This document shows, piece after piece, positions 30,326 through 42,880 of a DNA stretch of 64,000 bases. The notes under the pieces were generated by a model. It had not been told where the DNA came from. It ran no database searches and saw nothing but the letters and a program-made list of their open reading frames with translations. Positions within the stretch are counted from its first letter, which is position 1, and every line of letters begins with the position of its first letter. Source of the DNA: Siphonodentalium dalli (lineage: Eukaryota > Mollusca > Scaphopoda > Gadilida > Siphonodentaliidae); NCBI GenBank assembly GCA_032622095.1, contig CP136067.1, positions 50,691,899 through 50,755,898 on the forward strand, written 5' to 3'. Made by a program: the position numbers and the translations under genes.

Positions 30326-31689
30326 GTCCGGGAGCTAATAGGGGTACCATTGCACCCCCCCTGGGACTTAACTTCACCCCATTCATTTTGTTCCTTATTA
30401 TGTCCTTCAACTTTTAAGCAATGTTAACAAGAAAAAAAAGTGGCCGTGTAGACTCCAGACAAGATGGCGTCCATCATGGCCGCCGTTTTTCAGACCAGAC
30501 CCTTGGCCAGTTTTATGCAAATTATAGCGGGAAAATCTTGTAAAATGTATACAAATGTATATATTTTCGTGAAGCTGAGACATAATGACACTTTTTTGGG
30601 CTAAAATTGAAACTCACCATCAAAGATGGCCGCCAAAATGGCCACAGGAAGTTGAAAATATTACATTTTTTCACAAATATCTTCTAGATCAATTCATGCT
30701 GCTTGGAACTGGTTGAGTAATGCAACTTTATTTTGTGTTTTGTATATTAACTGATCATTGGAGCAACGAAATATGCAATTATTGGGGTCCTAACCCCTTC
30801 CGATCCCTCACAAATTCGATTTTACAGAATGCGGTATAAAATTTCACAAAAAATCACAATTAGGATTCTAGTCATATTTCAACAACAAATGAACAGAACT
30901 TTGTAATGTAAGTGAGGCATATCATTACCTATTAATATTCCAAATCACTGGAACCAAAATTCTTACTTTGGCTCAAAGTAGCTGCCAAAATATGGAAAAT
31001 GGTAAATATTACACCAGCGTGTCCTGCAATCGCTTACAAGTTGTGGTTGGTGTATAAAATTGGCTATTCTGCATTCTATACATTGAATACTAACATGTCT
31101 GATGCATCATGGTTAATTCTTACTATTGTCATCCCTGACATCGTCAAAAATATTGGACTTTTCTCTCAAAAACTTGACATAAATATTGGCAAAAATTCAC
31201 TTTTCAGGTTTGGACCATTTTTTCAGGTAAAATATAACTATCTTTGGATTGAAAGGTGTTTATTGTTTTGGTCTATCTTAAATGTGTCTCACTACGGTGT
31301 TTCTAGACTAAATTGCTCAAGATGGCTTCCAAAATGGCAACCAAATTTGTAGAATGTTAATTGTTTACATATATCCCGAACATTCTCTGCATTATCCGAA
31401 AAGGTAGCATATTGTGACTCACTTGGTTATTATACATGTTAGTTAATTAACTGACAACTACATGTTCTATTCTGGTTGTCTCAGTTCCGTATGGGGCATG
31501 ACAAATTCATTTTAAAGTATGCAATTTTGCCGAGAACCTCTTTTGTGATTTTGGCCACATTTATTGAAAGGAAATGGGCAGAACTTTGATTCAGAACTGA
31601 GATGGACCATAATCTTTGGCTATTCTGGTCCATTATTATAAAAAAAAATGTCAACAGGATACAGTGTGGATGCAAAGATCATAGCCAGG

Positions 31690-33060
31690 GAGTTACTCTA
31701 TGATCATATGTGATGTGAATAGGTATACAGGGAGTTATTGTATGTCATGACTGATGTGAGTAGGTATACACTGAGTGACTATATGGTTATGAGTGGGTTG
31801 TCCATGGTAAGATGCATCTAGGTATACAGGGAGAGGTCATGGTCAGGTGTGAGGTCACGAGTAAAGTGTACAGGTATACATGGAATGATTGTACGGTCAT
31901 GATTGAATATGAATACCTGGAGTAAGCTGGGTGGACATTATCGAGGGTGTGGGTATATAGGGAGTGTCCGTGTGGTAATGGTGGGATGTATATTTATATA
32001 TCTCGTGGATGCATTATCGTTTGTGGGTGTATAAGGCTTAGCTGTATTATCATGGATGGCGTGTATGATTATGCAGTGAATTGCTGAATTGTCATGTGTG
32101 AGGTGTATATGCAAGTATGGAGTGTTTGAGTGGTCGTGTGTGTGGGTTTTTTGTATAGCTGGAAGGGATGAATGGCCATTAGTGAGGTTTACATGTATAC
32201 CTGGAGTGAATCTATAGTCGAGGGTGGGCTGATTATGTATATCGAGTGGTTATATGACTATGTGTGTCGATTAGGTATACAAGTAGTGACTGTATTGTTA
32301 ATGGTGAGATGAGTACATGTAGGTATACAAGTAGTGACTGTATGGTCACAAATGTAATGAACATCTATACAGGGGGTGACTAAATGGTCATGTGTCGGGC
32401 GTATACCTGGTGTTCCTGTTTGGTGACTCGTGGCGGTATGGCCATGTGTAGGTTATACCAGCATACACACGTGTTGCTTTATTTTCATGGGCGAGGGATA
32501 TGAGTATATAGCGAGTGGCTATATGACAATGGATGAGGTGCATATGCATACATGGAGTGACTATACTGACATGGATGGGGTGTGTTAGTATATATTGAGT
32601 GGCTATTCGGCTATGGTGTGACAGATAGGGATACAGGGAGTGACATGGCCAATGTTGAGGTGAATATGTATACAAGGATTGGCCATGATCATGTATGAAT
32701 GTTTTGAATAGGTACACCCGGGGTGACTATATGGCCATAGGTCAGGTGAAGGAGTATACGAGGTGACATGGGTGAGGGTCTGTGTATGAAGCGAGTGGCT
32801 ATTTGGCCATTGGTGAGGTGCATATGTATACCGGAATGACTTTATGGTCATTGTTGTGGTGTTGATGTAGATATTGATTGTCTATTTGACCATGCGTTTG
32901 GAGAATAGGTATACAGGGGGTGACCTTATGGCCAATGGTGAGATGAATGGGTATACAAGGAGTGACTATATGGTTATGGGTCATGTTTAGGAGTATACCC
33001 GGTGTGCCTGCATTGTGACGCATGGCTGTATGGTCATCCGTGGTCATGGGTCAGGTGTAC
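31690..33060 (+). repeat. Minisatellite in left foldback arm (about 42-bp unit)
   Basis: Diverged tandem units of about 40-48 bp, consensus parts GGAGTGACTATATGGTCATG, GGTGAGGTG and AGGTATAC, around 30 copies. Specific variant units recur in the same order in the other arms (for example a GGCGTGTATGATTATGCAG unit next to a GCAAGTATGGAG unit), so the order is inherited rather than generated locally. Confidence 0.85.
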
Positions 33061-33164
33061 ATGTATACAGTTTAACGCCCCCCATCTACATAAACATCAT
33101 CAAGATGGAGAACTCTCTGACATGACCTCTCTATTGATTAACATACCCTTGAGTTATAGTGGAA

Positions 33165-33745
33165 AGCTATAGCCACCCAAGATACACATGTACAACCCAC
33201 CCATTGCCCAAGTCACTCCATATGTACATAAACACCACACAAATGCCAACATAGTAACCCACTTTATACACGTACACCTGATCATGCAACCATACTTGGT
33301 TATACCCGTACATACCACAAATGACGATACAGCCACGAGTCACCATGCATGAACACCAGGTATACAACTACACCCGACACATGACAAAAAAGTCACTCTA
33401 TGTATACATATTCACTACATTCGCGATCATAGTCACTCATTGTATACATATTCACCTCACCATGGACCATACAGCCACTCCAGGTATACGTATGCACAAT
33501 ACCAATGGTGAGCCCTTCCAGATATACCAATACCAGCACATACGACCACTCATAAGTTCCATACTTGCCACTCATAAATTATATACACGCCATCCATGAT
33601 CATACATCTACTCCCCATACACCACCAATGATAACACATCCACAACATATATAAATATATGTCCCACCTTCACCAACAGGGGACTCCCTATATACCCACA
33701 CATCATCCATGACCATACAATAACTCCCTGTATACCTATTATCCT
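33165..33745 (-). repeat. Minisatellite in right foldback arm
   Basis: The same unit in inverse orientation (GTATACATATTCACC, ACCATACAGCCACTCC and so on), about 13 units, shorter than the left arm. The arms are therefore unequal in length: a repeat-number difference of more than twofold between two arms of one element. Confidence 0.82.
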
Positions 33746-35118
33746 CATCTATGACCATATAGTAACTCCGTGGCTGCCATTTTGGCTTCCACCCTGTATC
33801 CAGTTGATAAATTTGTATCATAGTGGGCCTGAATACCCACATATCATGATGGTTCGTCTCAGTTCCGTCTCAAAGTTCTGCCCATTTCCTTTCAATAAAT
33901 GGCCAGAATCACAAAAGAGGTTCTCCGCAAATTTCCATACTGCAACTTTACTGGGACAAATATAATAGAACGTATTTGTCAGTTAATTAACTAATACGTA
34001 AAATAACCAAGTGAGTCACAATTTGCTATCTTTTTCGGATAACGCAGAGAATAATGTTCGGGATATGTTAACTTTTAACTTTTTACAAATTTGGTTGCCA
34101 TTTTGGAAGCCATCTTGAGCATTTTAGTCTTTAAACACCACCGTGTGACACACTTAAGATAGACCAAAACAATAAACACCTTTGATACCAAGATAGTTGC
34201 ATTTTACTTGAACAAATGGTCGAACCCTGAAAAGTGAATTTTTGCCGATATTTATGTCAAGTTTGTGAGAGAAAAATCCCATATTTCTGGTGATGTCAGT
34301 GGTGACAATAGTAAAAATGATCCATGGTGCATCAGAGATGTTAGTATGCAATGTATAGAATACAGATTAGCCAATTGTATACATCAACCACAACTTGTAA
34401 GCGATTGCAGGACACCCTGGGGCAATATTTACCATTTTCCATATTTTGGCGGCCATTTTCGCAGCCATTTTGAGCCAAGGTAAGATTTTTGGTTCCAGAG
34501 AGTTGGAATATTCATAGGTAATGATATGCCTCACTTACATTACAAAGTTCTTTTCATTTCTTGTTGAAATATGACTAGAATCCCAATTGTGATTTTTTGT
34601 AAAATTTTGTACCGCGTTCTGTAAAATCGAATTTTTGAGGGATCAGAAGGGGCTAGGACCCCATTAGTTGCACATTTAATTGCTCCAATGATCAGTTAAT
34701 ATACAAAAACACTAAATAAAGTCATATTACTCAACCAGTTCCAAACAGCATGAATTGATCTAGAAGATATTTGTGAAAAAAATGTCATATTTTCAACTTT
34801 TGGCGGCCATCTTGGATGGTGAGTTTCAATTTTGGCCCAAAAAAGTGTCATTATGTCTTAGCTTCACGAAAATATATACATTTGTATACATTTTACAAGA
34901 TTTTCCCGCTATAATTTGCATAAAACTGACCTATGGTCTGGTCTGAAAAACGGCGGCCATGATGGACGCCATCTTGTCTGGAGTCTACACGGCCACTTTT
35001 TTTTCTTGTTAACATTGCTTAAAAGTTGAAGGACATAATAAGCATCAAAATGAATGGGGTGAAGTTAAGTCCCAGGGGGGGGGGGGGGGTGCAAGGGTAC
35101 CCCTATTAGCTCCCGGAC

Positions 35119-35390
35119 TAATATATATGTCCCTGAATACTATAAGTTTAGTTCAATTTTGAATTGATTTGTATTTTTGTTATAAATAAGAGAATCCCGG
35201 GGTTAGCCCCCCAAACACTCTCCATAAAAATATCGCAAACTTTTATTTTTACTAAACCCATAAATAACTTGCATGCTTCAAATATACGATACGTTAAACA
35301 GACATGGCCCATTCGAGCTACATAATTATGTCGGAAACGGGCCCACTGGGTCCAATCGACCGGGGCCAGCTCGGTCCAAGGGATTTGTTT

Positions 35391-35421
<31 letters not shown>

Positions 35422-35760
35422 GCCTGGACCAAGTGGGCCCTGGGACGAGCTGGCCCGGGTCCAATTATGTCTACAAATATGGAAGGATGTGCATAAGTTG
35501 ACAAATGCACAAAATAGTCAATTGTTAGCACATATATATGAAACAAACGATCTTTATTTTACCATATCAGAAGTTAATTAAAATGGAACGCTCTTTTCTG
35601 TTCCACGCCGTGCACATAGCTGTTTTTTTGTTTGTGGACCAACATCGTGTTCAAAGTTGTATTTTTATGAGGTCAACGCGGCTTTCTGGAACATATAATG
35701 CTCGTATAAAGTATAGTGTAAGTATTTATCAACCTATATTTCGATGCCTGGAAAACTTCA
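35119..35760. other. Intergenic with CT microsatellite
   Basis: Contains a (CT)n run at about 35394-35423 flanked by imperfectly inverted GGGCCCACTGGGTCCAAT and TGGACCAAGTGGGCCC segments (35340-35460). Frames across it on both strands are caused by the low-complexity tract. Confidence 0.5.
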
Positions 35761-36590
35761 AAAAGCGAATATTATTAATTACAGGTGTATTTTGGAGCGG
35801 AAACCGCCAAGGGCATGGCTTTAGTTCCGAGGATGATCGACGACAAAAGGTCGACAAATATACGAACTTTACTGCAGGCCGGCTGCATGCATGTAGTATG
35901 CATCGGGAGTTCTGACCGTGCCTATATAAAGTACCGTGTATGCCTCGTTGAGGTGTCGTTAAGCGGTAATCCTCTCCCGCCCGGTGTCGTGTACAGGGAT
36001 GACACTTGTTTGATCACGCCGTCCCATCGGGTGGGGACGTTAAAGGTACTCAATCCGAATTAGCGTTCGCAAATTACTATTTCCTTGGCTTCGGGAGTGA
36101 TCAGATATCGATGTTTGAAATCTATTATTTTAATTTTAAGTGGCCCAGTAAACTGTCGACGAGAAGAACTTGTCTGATCAGATAGCGGATGAAGATAGAT
36201 AACTCTAAAACCCAGTGGCCTTTTTGTGTCAGATAATTTTGACAACTGGCAAAATTTCGTTGAACAAAACGTTGATAAATAACAGGTTTTGTCACTGGTT
36301 TTGTGCAATTTTATACTATAGTTGACTGTGGTTAGCATTATTTTTGGGCAATTAATCGATTCTGATAACTGAAGCGGCATTTCAAATTTTTTTTTTTGTT
36401 GTTGTTGGAATCTGATTATATGGGGACCGTTGAATCGGATTGAGTACCTTTAATGTCTGTCCCGTGTACAACCATGTGTGCATGTTAAAGAACCCTACTG
36501 TGGGCTACGATCCACAGGTTAATGGCAAAATTCCTGTCTAAATTCCTCCCTTCGGGGCGTAAGATTCTAGTACGTTGTAGATATGTAGAT
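35761..36590 (+). repeat. SINE-like sequence split by a TTAA-flanked MITE
   Basis: The piece TCGGGTGGGGACGTTAA (ending 36043) and the piece resuming at TTAATGTCTGTCCCGTGTAC with CATGTTAAAGAACCC (about 36450-36500) look like one older repeat interrupted by 36044-36449. GACGTTAA and TTAAAGAACCC phrases are of the kind seen in invertebrate SINE tails, but I cannot define the ends or a tRNA head. The open frame at 35785-36063 after an ACAG is probably fortuitous. Confidence 0.35.
36044..36449. mobile_element. 406-bp TTAA-flanked inverted-repeat element
   Basis: Ends AGGTACTCAATCCGA (36044) and TCGGATTGAGTACCT (ending 36449), with TTAA on both sides (36040-36043 and 36450-36453). A TTAA duplication is the piggyBac signature, although the ends lack the usual CCC start. 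No coding capacity. Confidence 0.72.
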
Positions 36591-36919
36591 AGAGTTACCT
36601 GCCTAACAGGGTATGTATAAGTATAGACATAAAATTTCAGGCCTGTCGAGTTGAGTCCAAATATGGTTAGCAAGCGTGGTAAAATACTCCAGGTATATGT
36701 CTATATGTAAAAGTACTAACAAGTCCTACAAAAAAAAATTAATACCCCTCCGTAGAATAACACTATATACTGCAACTAGTATGTACAGTTGTGTGGGTGT
36801 GTATGCCAACGTCGGGCCATCGGCGGTTCTCCTGACAGGAGGTATTTACAAGATAAGAAGAAGAGAAGATCCCGATTCTAATAGTCCGAGGGCCAATTCT
36901 CAGAAAGCTGCACCCCCGC

Positions 36920-37450
36920 CAACAATGGTTTTAATATATAAAATTAAAGGTCATTATATGATGCATCCGATTTTGCTTGTTGGCCGCTTCAGAATGTGTC
37001 CCAAAATAGATTTTTCAGGGAAGACAACTCCTACCCCTAAAGTACAAGACTTTGATTTTGAAAAAAGTGTCACATATAATTGGCTATAACTTGCGAAACA
37101 CGGTCTATTGACGCGTAGCATATCTCGAAAATTGCCCCAATGACCTAGCAAAACAATTTGGTTGATGGAATGCCAATTATATTTATGTGAAAATGCGCTG
37201 TGGGCATAAACTTAACCCCACCCCTAAAATATAATTTTCTCAGAAAAATGAATTGTATAGTTCACACTTAGAATGACGCATGCAAAGAAGGCTTTAGGGG
37301 CATAAAATGAAGCAGTGTAGAGATTGATGAAGGGGAATTAGAAACAACCTGGTCCGAACGTGTTCTAATATGAAAATTTGGGGGAAAATGGTGAAAAATG
37401 TAAATTTTTACTAATTTATCAAAATTTTACAACATTGTAATTTTGTTAGG
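36920..37450 (+). repeat. Dispersed repeat with inverted copies at 56 and 58 kb
   Basis: Bases 36925-37040 (AAAATTAAAGGTCATTATAT, TTTTGCTTGTTGGCCGC, TTCAGGGAAGACAACTC) match 58790-58905 in inverse. Bases 37070-37440 (ATAATTGGCTATAACTT, TTGCCCCAATGAC, TAAACTTAACCCCACCCC) match 56215-56610 in inverse. The family therefore spans at least 500 bp. No coding frame. Confidence 0.7.
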
Positions 37451-38178
37451 GGTATTTACATTTTTTCCAAGTGGTCACAGTTTTTCCCTCTTACAACATT
37501 TCTGCAATATAATTGCCTCAAAGTGTTCAGCATCATTGTTATATTATGTATGACACTTAGGTCAGGGCTTAGGGGGGGTAGTTAGTGTGGATATAGGCAT
37601 AATGCTTCTCAGAAATCCCGGTTACAAACCAACACTCACAATTTCGTCTTTTGCATCAGATCACATTGTCAAGTACCAACGCCACTGGTTCAAGATGAAA
37701 ATGGACAGTTATGACACCCATGATTAAAGTAAATAAAAATGAATAAAGTTATTCATTTATATCATTAATGTTTGTTTACTCATTAGACCTGATCAGACAG
37801 CATAAGGGGCAAAATGTTACAATACACCAAATGATTTACATAGGCCTCAGTGTTAACAAATCCCGCTGGCCTGTATTCGCAGGAAAGCTTTGACCCTGCA
37901 CGAGTATTTGAAATTAAAGAACGTCCCTTTAGACACACATAAATGTGCCCAAAAGTACTTGTGAACGTGGTAAATCACACTGCAGCTTGACAAACGTAAC
38001 TGGCCTTGAACTTACTCAAACTTATATACTCCTCGCGGAACGTTCAAAGCCGCGTTGTATCATGATACTATCATCACAGTAATAATTATGAAACATTAAC
38101 ATCATAGTAATCAGGTACCTACGGTAAGACATTGCTGTTTTGTATATTTACGACGATTCTCGTAAGAATTCTCTTATA
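37451..38178. other. Intergenic, no feature recognised
   Basis: No gene or defined repeat seen between the dispersed repeat and the second foldback element. Confidence 0.35.
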
Positions 38179-41100
38179 GTCCGGGAGCCAACAGGGGTAC
38201 CCTTGCACCCCCGGGACTTAACATCACCCAACTCATTTTGTTCTTTATTATGTCCTTGAACTTTTAAGCAATGTTAACAAGAAACAAATGTGGCCGTGTA
38301 GACTCCAGACAAGAATGCGTCCGGGATCCTGGCCGCCGTTTTTCAGATCAGACCCTAAGTCAGTTTTATGCAAATTATAGCGGTGAGATCTATTAAAATG
38401 TATACAAATGTATATATTTTCGTGAAGCTAAGACATATTGACACTTTTTTGACTTAAAACTGAAACTCACCCTCGAAGATGGCCGCCAAAATGGCCGCCG
38501 GAAGTTGAAAATATGACGTTTTTTCACAAATATCTTTTAGATCAGTTCATGTTGTTTGGAACTGGTTGACTAATATGACTTTATTTTGTGTTTTGTATAT
38601 TAACTGATCACTGGAGCGGCGTGTATGAGTACGGTATACAGTGAGTTGCTGAATTGTCATGTGTGAGGTGTATATATGCAAGTATGGAAGGTATAAATGG
38701 TCATGTGTGTGGGTATTGGTATATCTGGAGGGGCTCACCATTGGTGAGGTGTATATGTATACCTGGATTGACCCTATGGTCATGGGTATGGCGAATAGGT
38801 ATACATGTAGTGGCTATATGGTCCATAGTGAGATGAATATGTATACACTGACTGAATGTATGATCGTGAATGTGATGAATATGAATACATATAGTGACTA
38901 TATGGTCATGAGCCAGGTGTAGGAGTATACCTGGTGTCCATGTATGGTGAATCGTGGCTGTATCGTCATTTGTGGTATGTACGGGTATAACCAAGTATGG
39001 CTGTATGGTCAGGCGTACGTGTATAAAGTGGGTGACTATATTGCCATTTGTGTGGTATTTGTGTACATATGGAGTGACTGAGGTAATGGGTTGGTTGTAC
39101 GTGTGTACATTAGGTGGCTATCGCTTTCCACAATAACTCAAGGATATGTTAATCAATAGAGAGGTCATGTCAGAGAGTTCTCCATCTTGATGGTGTTTAT
39201 GTATATGGGGGAAACATTAAACGTGGAAAGCGATAGCCACCCATTATCACACAGTCATTCCATATATACATAAACACCACAGATATAACAATATAGTGAC
39301 CCAATGTATACACGTACACCTGACCCATGACACCGGATGACCATACAGCCATGGGTCACAATGGATGCACTTCGGGTATACTCCTAAACATGACCCATAA
39401 CCATATAGTCACTCCGTGTATACCCATGCATTCACCTCACCATTGGCTATACGGTAATCCCCCATATACCTATTCTCCACACACATGGTCAAATAGACAT
39501 TCAATATATACATCAACACCACAACAATGACCATAGAGTCACTACAGGTATACATACCTCACCAATCGCCACATAGCCACTCGCTTCATACACATACCCT
39601 CACCCATGCCACCTGGTATACTCCTTCACCTGACCTATGGCCATATAGTCACCCCGTGTGTACCTATTCAATACATTCATACATGATCATGGTCAATCCT
39701 TGTATACACATTCACCTCACCATTGGCCATGTCACTCCCTGTATCCCTATATGTCACACCATAGCCGAATAGCGACACAAGATATACTAAAACACCCCAG
39801 CCATGTTAGGAAAGTCACTCCATGTATGCATATGCACCTCATCCATGGCCATATAGCCACTCGATATATACACATACCCCTCGTCCATGACCATATAACA
39901 ACACGTGTGTATACCCGTATATCCTACACATGACCATACCGCCACGAGTCACCAAGCAGTAACACCAGGTATACTCATACACCTGACACATGACCATTTA
40001 GTCACCCCTGTTATATCTATATGTATAGATACTCATTACATTTACGATCATACAGTCACTCCCTGCATACCTACATGTACTCATCTCACCATTGACCATA
40101 CAGTCACTACATGTATACCTATTCGACACACATAGTCATATAACCACTCGATATATACATATGCAGCCAACCCTAGACCATAGAGTCACTCCAGGTATAC
40201 ATATACACCTCACCAACGGCCATTCAGCCCTTCCAGATATACTTCCAGATATGCACACACGACCACGCATACCTTCCATACTTGCATATACACCTCACAC
40301 ATGACAATTCAACAACTCACTGCATAATCATACACGCCATCCATGATCATTCAGCTAATCCCTATACACCCACCAATGATAATACATTCACGAGATATAT
40401 AAATATCTACCACAAGGACACTCCATATATACCCACACGCTCGTTAATGTCCACCAGCTTACTCCAGGTATGCATATACACTTCAAGCATGACCGTACAG
40501 TCATGCCATGTATACCTATACACATTACCCGTAACCATAAAATAACTCCCTATTTATCAACACACCCCATCCATGGTCATACAGACAACAAATGTACATC
40601 CCACCCATGACCTTACAGTCACTCCATATATACATAATCAACACATAGATGACCATGTAGCTATATCCATACACCACATCAATGCCCATACAGGCACATC
40701 GGGTTAACCCGTACTGGATAGACACAACCATACACCATACAGTCACTCCATTCATACCGATTCACCTCACACATGACCGTGACCTCTCCCTGTATACCTA
40801 TGCATTTTACTATGGACAACCCACACGTAACCATATAGTCACTCCTTGTATACATATTCACATCATTCATGACATACAATAAATCCATGTATACCTATTC
40901 ACCTCACCTATGATCATAGAGTAACTCCCTGACTACCATCTTGGCATCCACGCTGTATCCAGTTGATATTTTTAGTTATCATAATGGACCAGAATAGCCA
41001 CAGATTATGGTTCATCTCGGTTCCGTCTCAAAGTTCTGCCCATTTCCTTTCAATAATATGGCCAGAATCACAAAAGAGGTTCTTGGCAAAATTCCATACT

Positions 41101-41943
41101 TTAAAATGAATTTGTCATGCCCCATACGGAACTGGGACAACCAGAATATAACATATAGTTGTCAGTTAATTAACTAACACGTATAATAACCAAGTGAGTC
41201 ACAATTTACTACCTTTTATGATAACACAGAGAATAATGTTCGGGATATATGTAAATAAAACTTTTTATAAATTTGGTTGCCATTTTGGAAGCCATCTTGA
41301 GCAATTTGGTCTATAAATACCGTAGTGTGACACATTTAAGATAGACCAAAACAATAAACACGTTTGAATCCAAAGACAGTTACATTTTACTTGAGAAAAT
41401 GGTCCATACCTGAAAAGTAAATTTTTGCCGATATTTATGTCAAGTTTTTGAGAGAAAAGTCCAATATTTGTGGTGGTGTCAGTGGTGACAATAGTAACAA
41501 TTAACCATGGTGCATCAGACATGTTAGTATTCAATGTATAGGAGGCAGAATAGGAGGCCAATTTTATACATCAACCACAATTTGTAAGCGATTTCAGGAC
41601 ACGCTGGGGCAATATTTACCATTTTCCACATTTTGGCGGCCATTTTGAGCCAAAGTAAGAATTTTGGTTCCAATGAGTTGGAATATTCATAGGTAATGAT
41701 ATGCCTCACTTAGATTACAGAGTTCTGTTCATTTCTTGTTGAAATATGACTAGAATCCCAATTGTGATTTTTTGTGAAATTTTGTACCGCGTTTTTGAGG
41801 GAAGTGGCTAGGACACTAATAATTGCATATTTAATTGCTCCAATGATCAGTTAATATACAAAACACAAAATAAAGTCACATTACTCAACCAGTTCCAAAC
41901 AGTATGAAGATATTTGTGAAAAAACGTCATATTTTCAACTCAA
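38179..41943. mobile_element. Foldback element copy 2 (right end truncated)
   Basis: Left end GTCCGGGAGCCAACAGGGG with TA before it, as in copy 1. The left arm jumps from AACTGATCACTGGAGC straight into minisatellite at about 38620, lacking more than 1 kb present in copy 1. The right arm (minisatellite about 39230-40920, then unique sequence to 41943) breaks off at ATATTTTCAACTC, where copy 1 continues for another 320 bp. The unique centre (about 39105-39230) is the reverse complement of the copy 1 centre. Non-coding. Confidence 0.85.
39230..40920 (-). repeat. Minisatellite in right arm of foldback copy 2
   Basis: About 40 units of the 40-48 bp family in the CACTCC...GTATAC orientation. A shorter array in the opposite orientation occupies about 38625-39100. 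Unit order matches the long left arm of copy 1 read in inverse, as expected if copy 2 is inserted the other way round. Confidence 0.82.
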
Positions 41944-42880
41944 TCCTGATTCACACAACTTTCAACCGGGTGTGATTTCATGAAGAGCGTTTACTTATTA
42001 AATAACATACTTATCCATATATGTATAGCAGATGATGAGATAGTTCTGACAGAAAGGTCTCGAGTGGTGATTCAAATAATAAAATATTCCCATGTTCATG
42101 ATATTATATGTATAACGAGTGTGAAATATGTCTCGATATTGACTTACTGTATTTTCGCGGCAATAAAAACAGTATGTGACTTTAAGTTGATTTTATGGGT
42201 GAAATATGGGTCACAGGCAGCGACAGGCACCCTCATTGGATTCAGCATACTTGATTTATGCTAGAAAACTTAGTTTCATGCTTTTCCCCAAAAATGCCTC
42301 TAGGGTTCTAGTATTCCACAAATGTAGCTTTTCCGACCAGACTATTTACCATGTGGTTATATTTGATGTTTCTCGACGGGAAACACATTTGTATATATAT
42401 CTTTAATACCTCCATATAAATGAAGATATGATATACACATGTAATACAAGAACATACAAAAACAATAGAACATAGGAACGAGAACATAACATATATACAT
42501 TTACACACTTTATGTATGTGCAAAGCAAAACGAATATAGATGGAAACAGATCGGCTGGGCACACGAACGAGACAGAGAGACAGAGACAGTATGGGAAAAT
42601 AGAATGAAATGAGTTAAGTTAGAGAAAATTGAGGAGAAACAGAGAGCGGTTAATTGAAACTAGATAATCCTCAATTCACGGAGAACTGTAACACCCAGCC
42701 GACCACACGACCGGATGTTCACTCACATCACAGTTGTCAGACACCATTGTTGGACATTACAAACAAATAGTAGACCCAATATACACACCATTGTATATAA
42801 GAGGGCTACCAATTATTTATATTTGCCAACAATGGTGACTTTCATCTCCCACTGACTACATGTATATAAGTGACAGACAA
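41944..42880. other. Intergenic and probable 3' flank of the LINE
   Basis: No gene recognised. Bases 42560-42880 probably include the LINE 3' untranslated region (its ORF2 stop is at 42881 on the minus strand), with a GAGACAGAGAGACAGAGACAG tract near 42569. I cannot fix the 3' end. Confidence 0.35.

Larger units (their letters stand above)
30326..35118. mobile_element. Foldback element copy 1 (4.8 kb, long inverted arms)
   Basis: Ends GTCCGGGAGCTAATAGGGG (30326) and the inverse CCCCTATTAGCTCCCGGAC (ending 35118), each flanked outside by TA. The outer 1.35 kb of each arm is an inverted repeat: GACAAGATGGCGTCCATCAT at 30461 pairs with ATGATGGACGCCATCTTGTC at 34960. Inside are minisatellites in opposite orientation (31690-33060 and 33165-33745) around a unique centre (about 33064-33165). 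No transposase. A second copy is at 38179-41943 and a diverged solo arm at 11940-12600. TA flanks hint at mariner-like mobilisation; this is inference. Confidence 0.88.

Noticed and set aside
30999-31352. 117-codon plus frame in the foldback arm, with similar frames at 34154-34351 and 41265-41561 (minus)
   Set aside because: The similarity follows from the arms being copies of one sequence; there is no motif and the frame is broken differently in each arm.
32388-33047. Overlapping His/Thr/Ile-rich frames in the minisatellites (also 38701-40882)
   Set aside because: They are translations of the approximately 42-bp repeat in all frames, not proteins.
31690-33060. Regularly spaced repeats considered as a CRISPR array
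   Set aside because: The units are contiguous, diverged minisatellite copies without unique spacers, and the genome is eukaryotic.
35785-36063. Exon-like plus frame after ATTACAG
   Set aside because: It runs into SINE-like repeat and the inverted end of a MITE; no donor or motif.
42206-42406. 66-codon plus frame between the foldback element and the LINE
   Set aside because: No motif or splice support.
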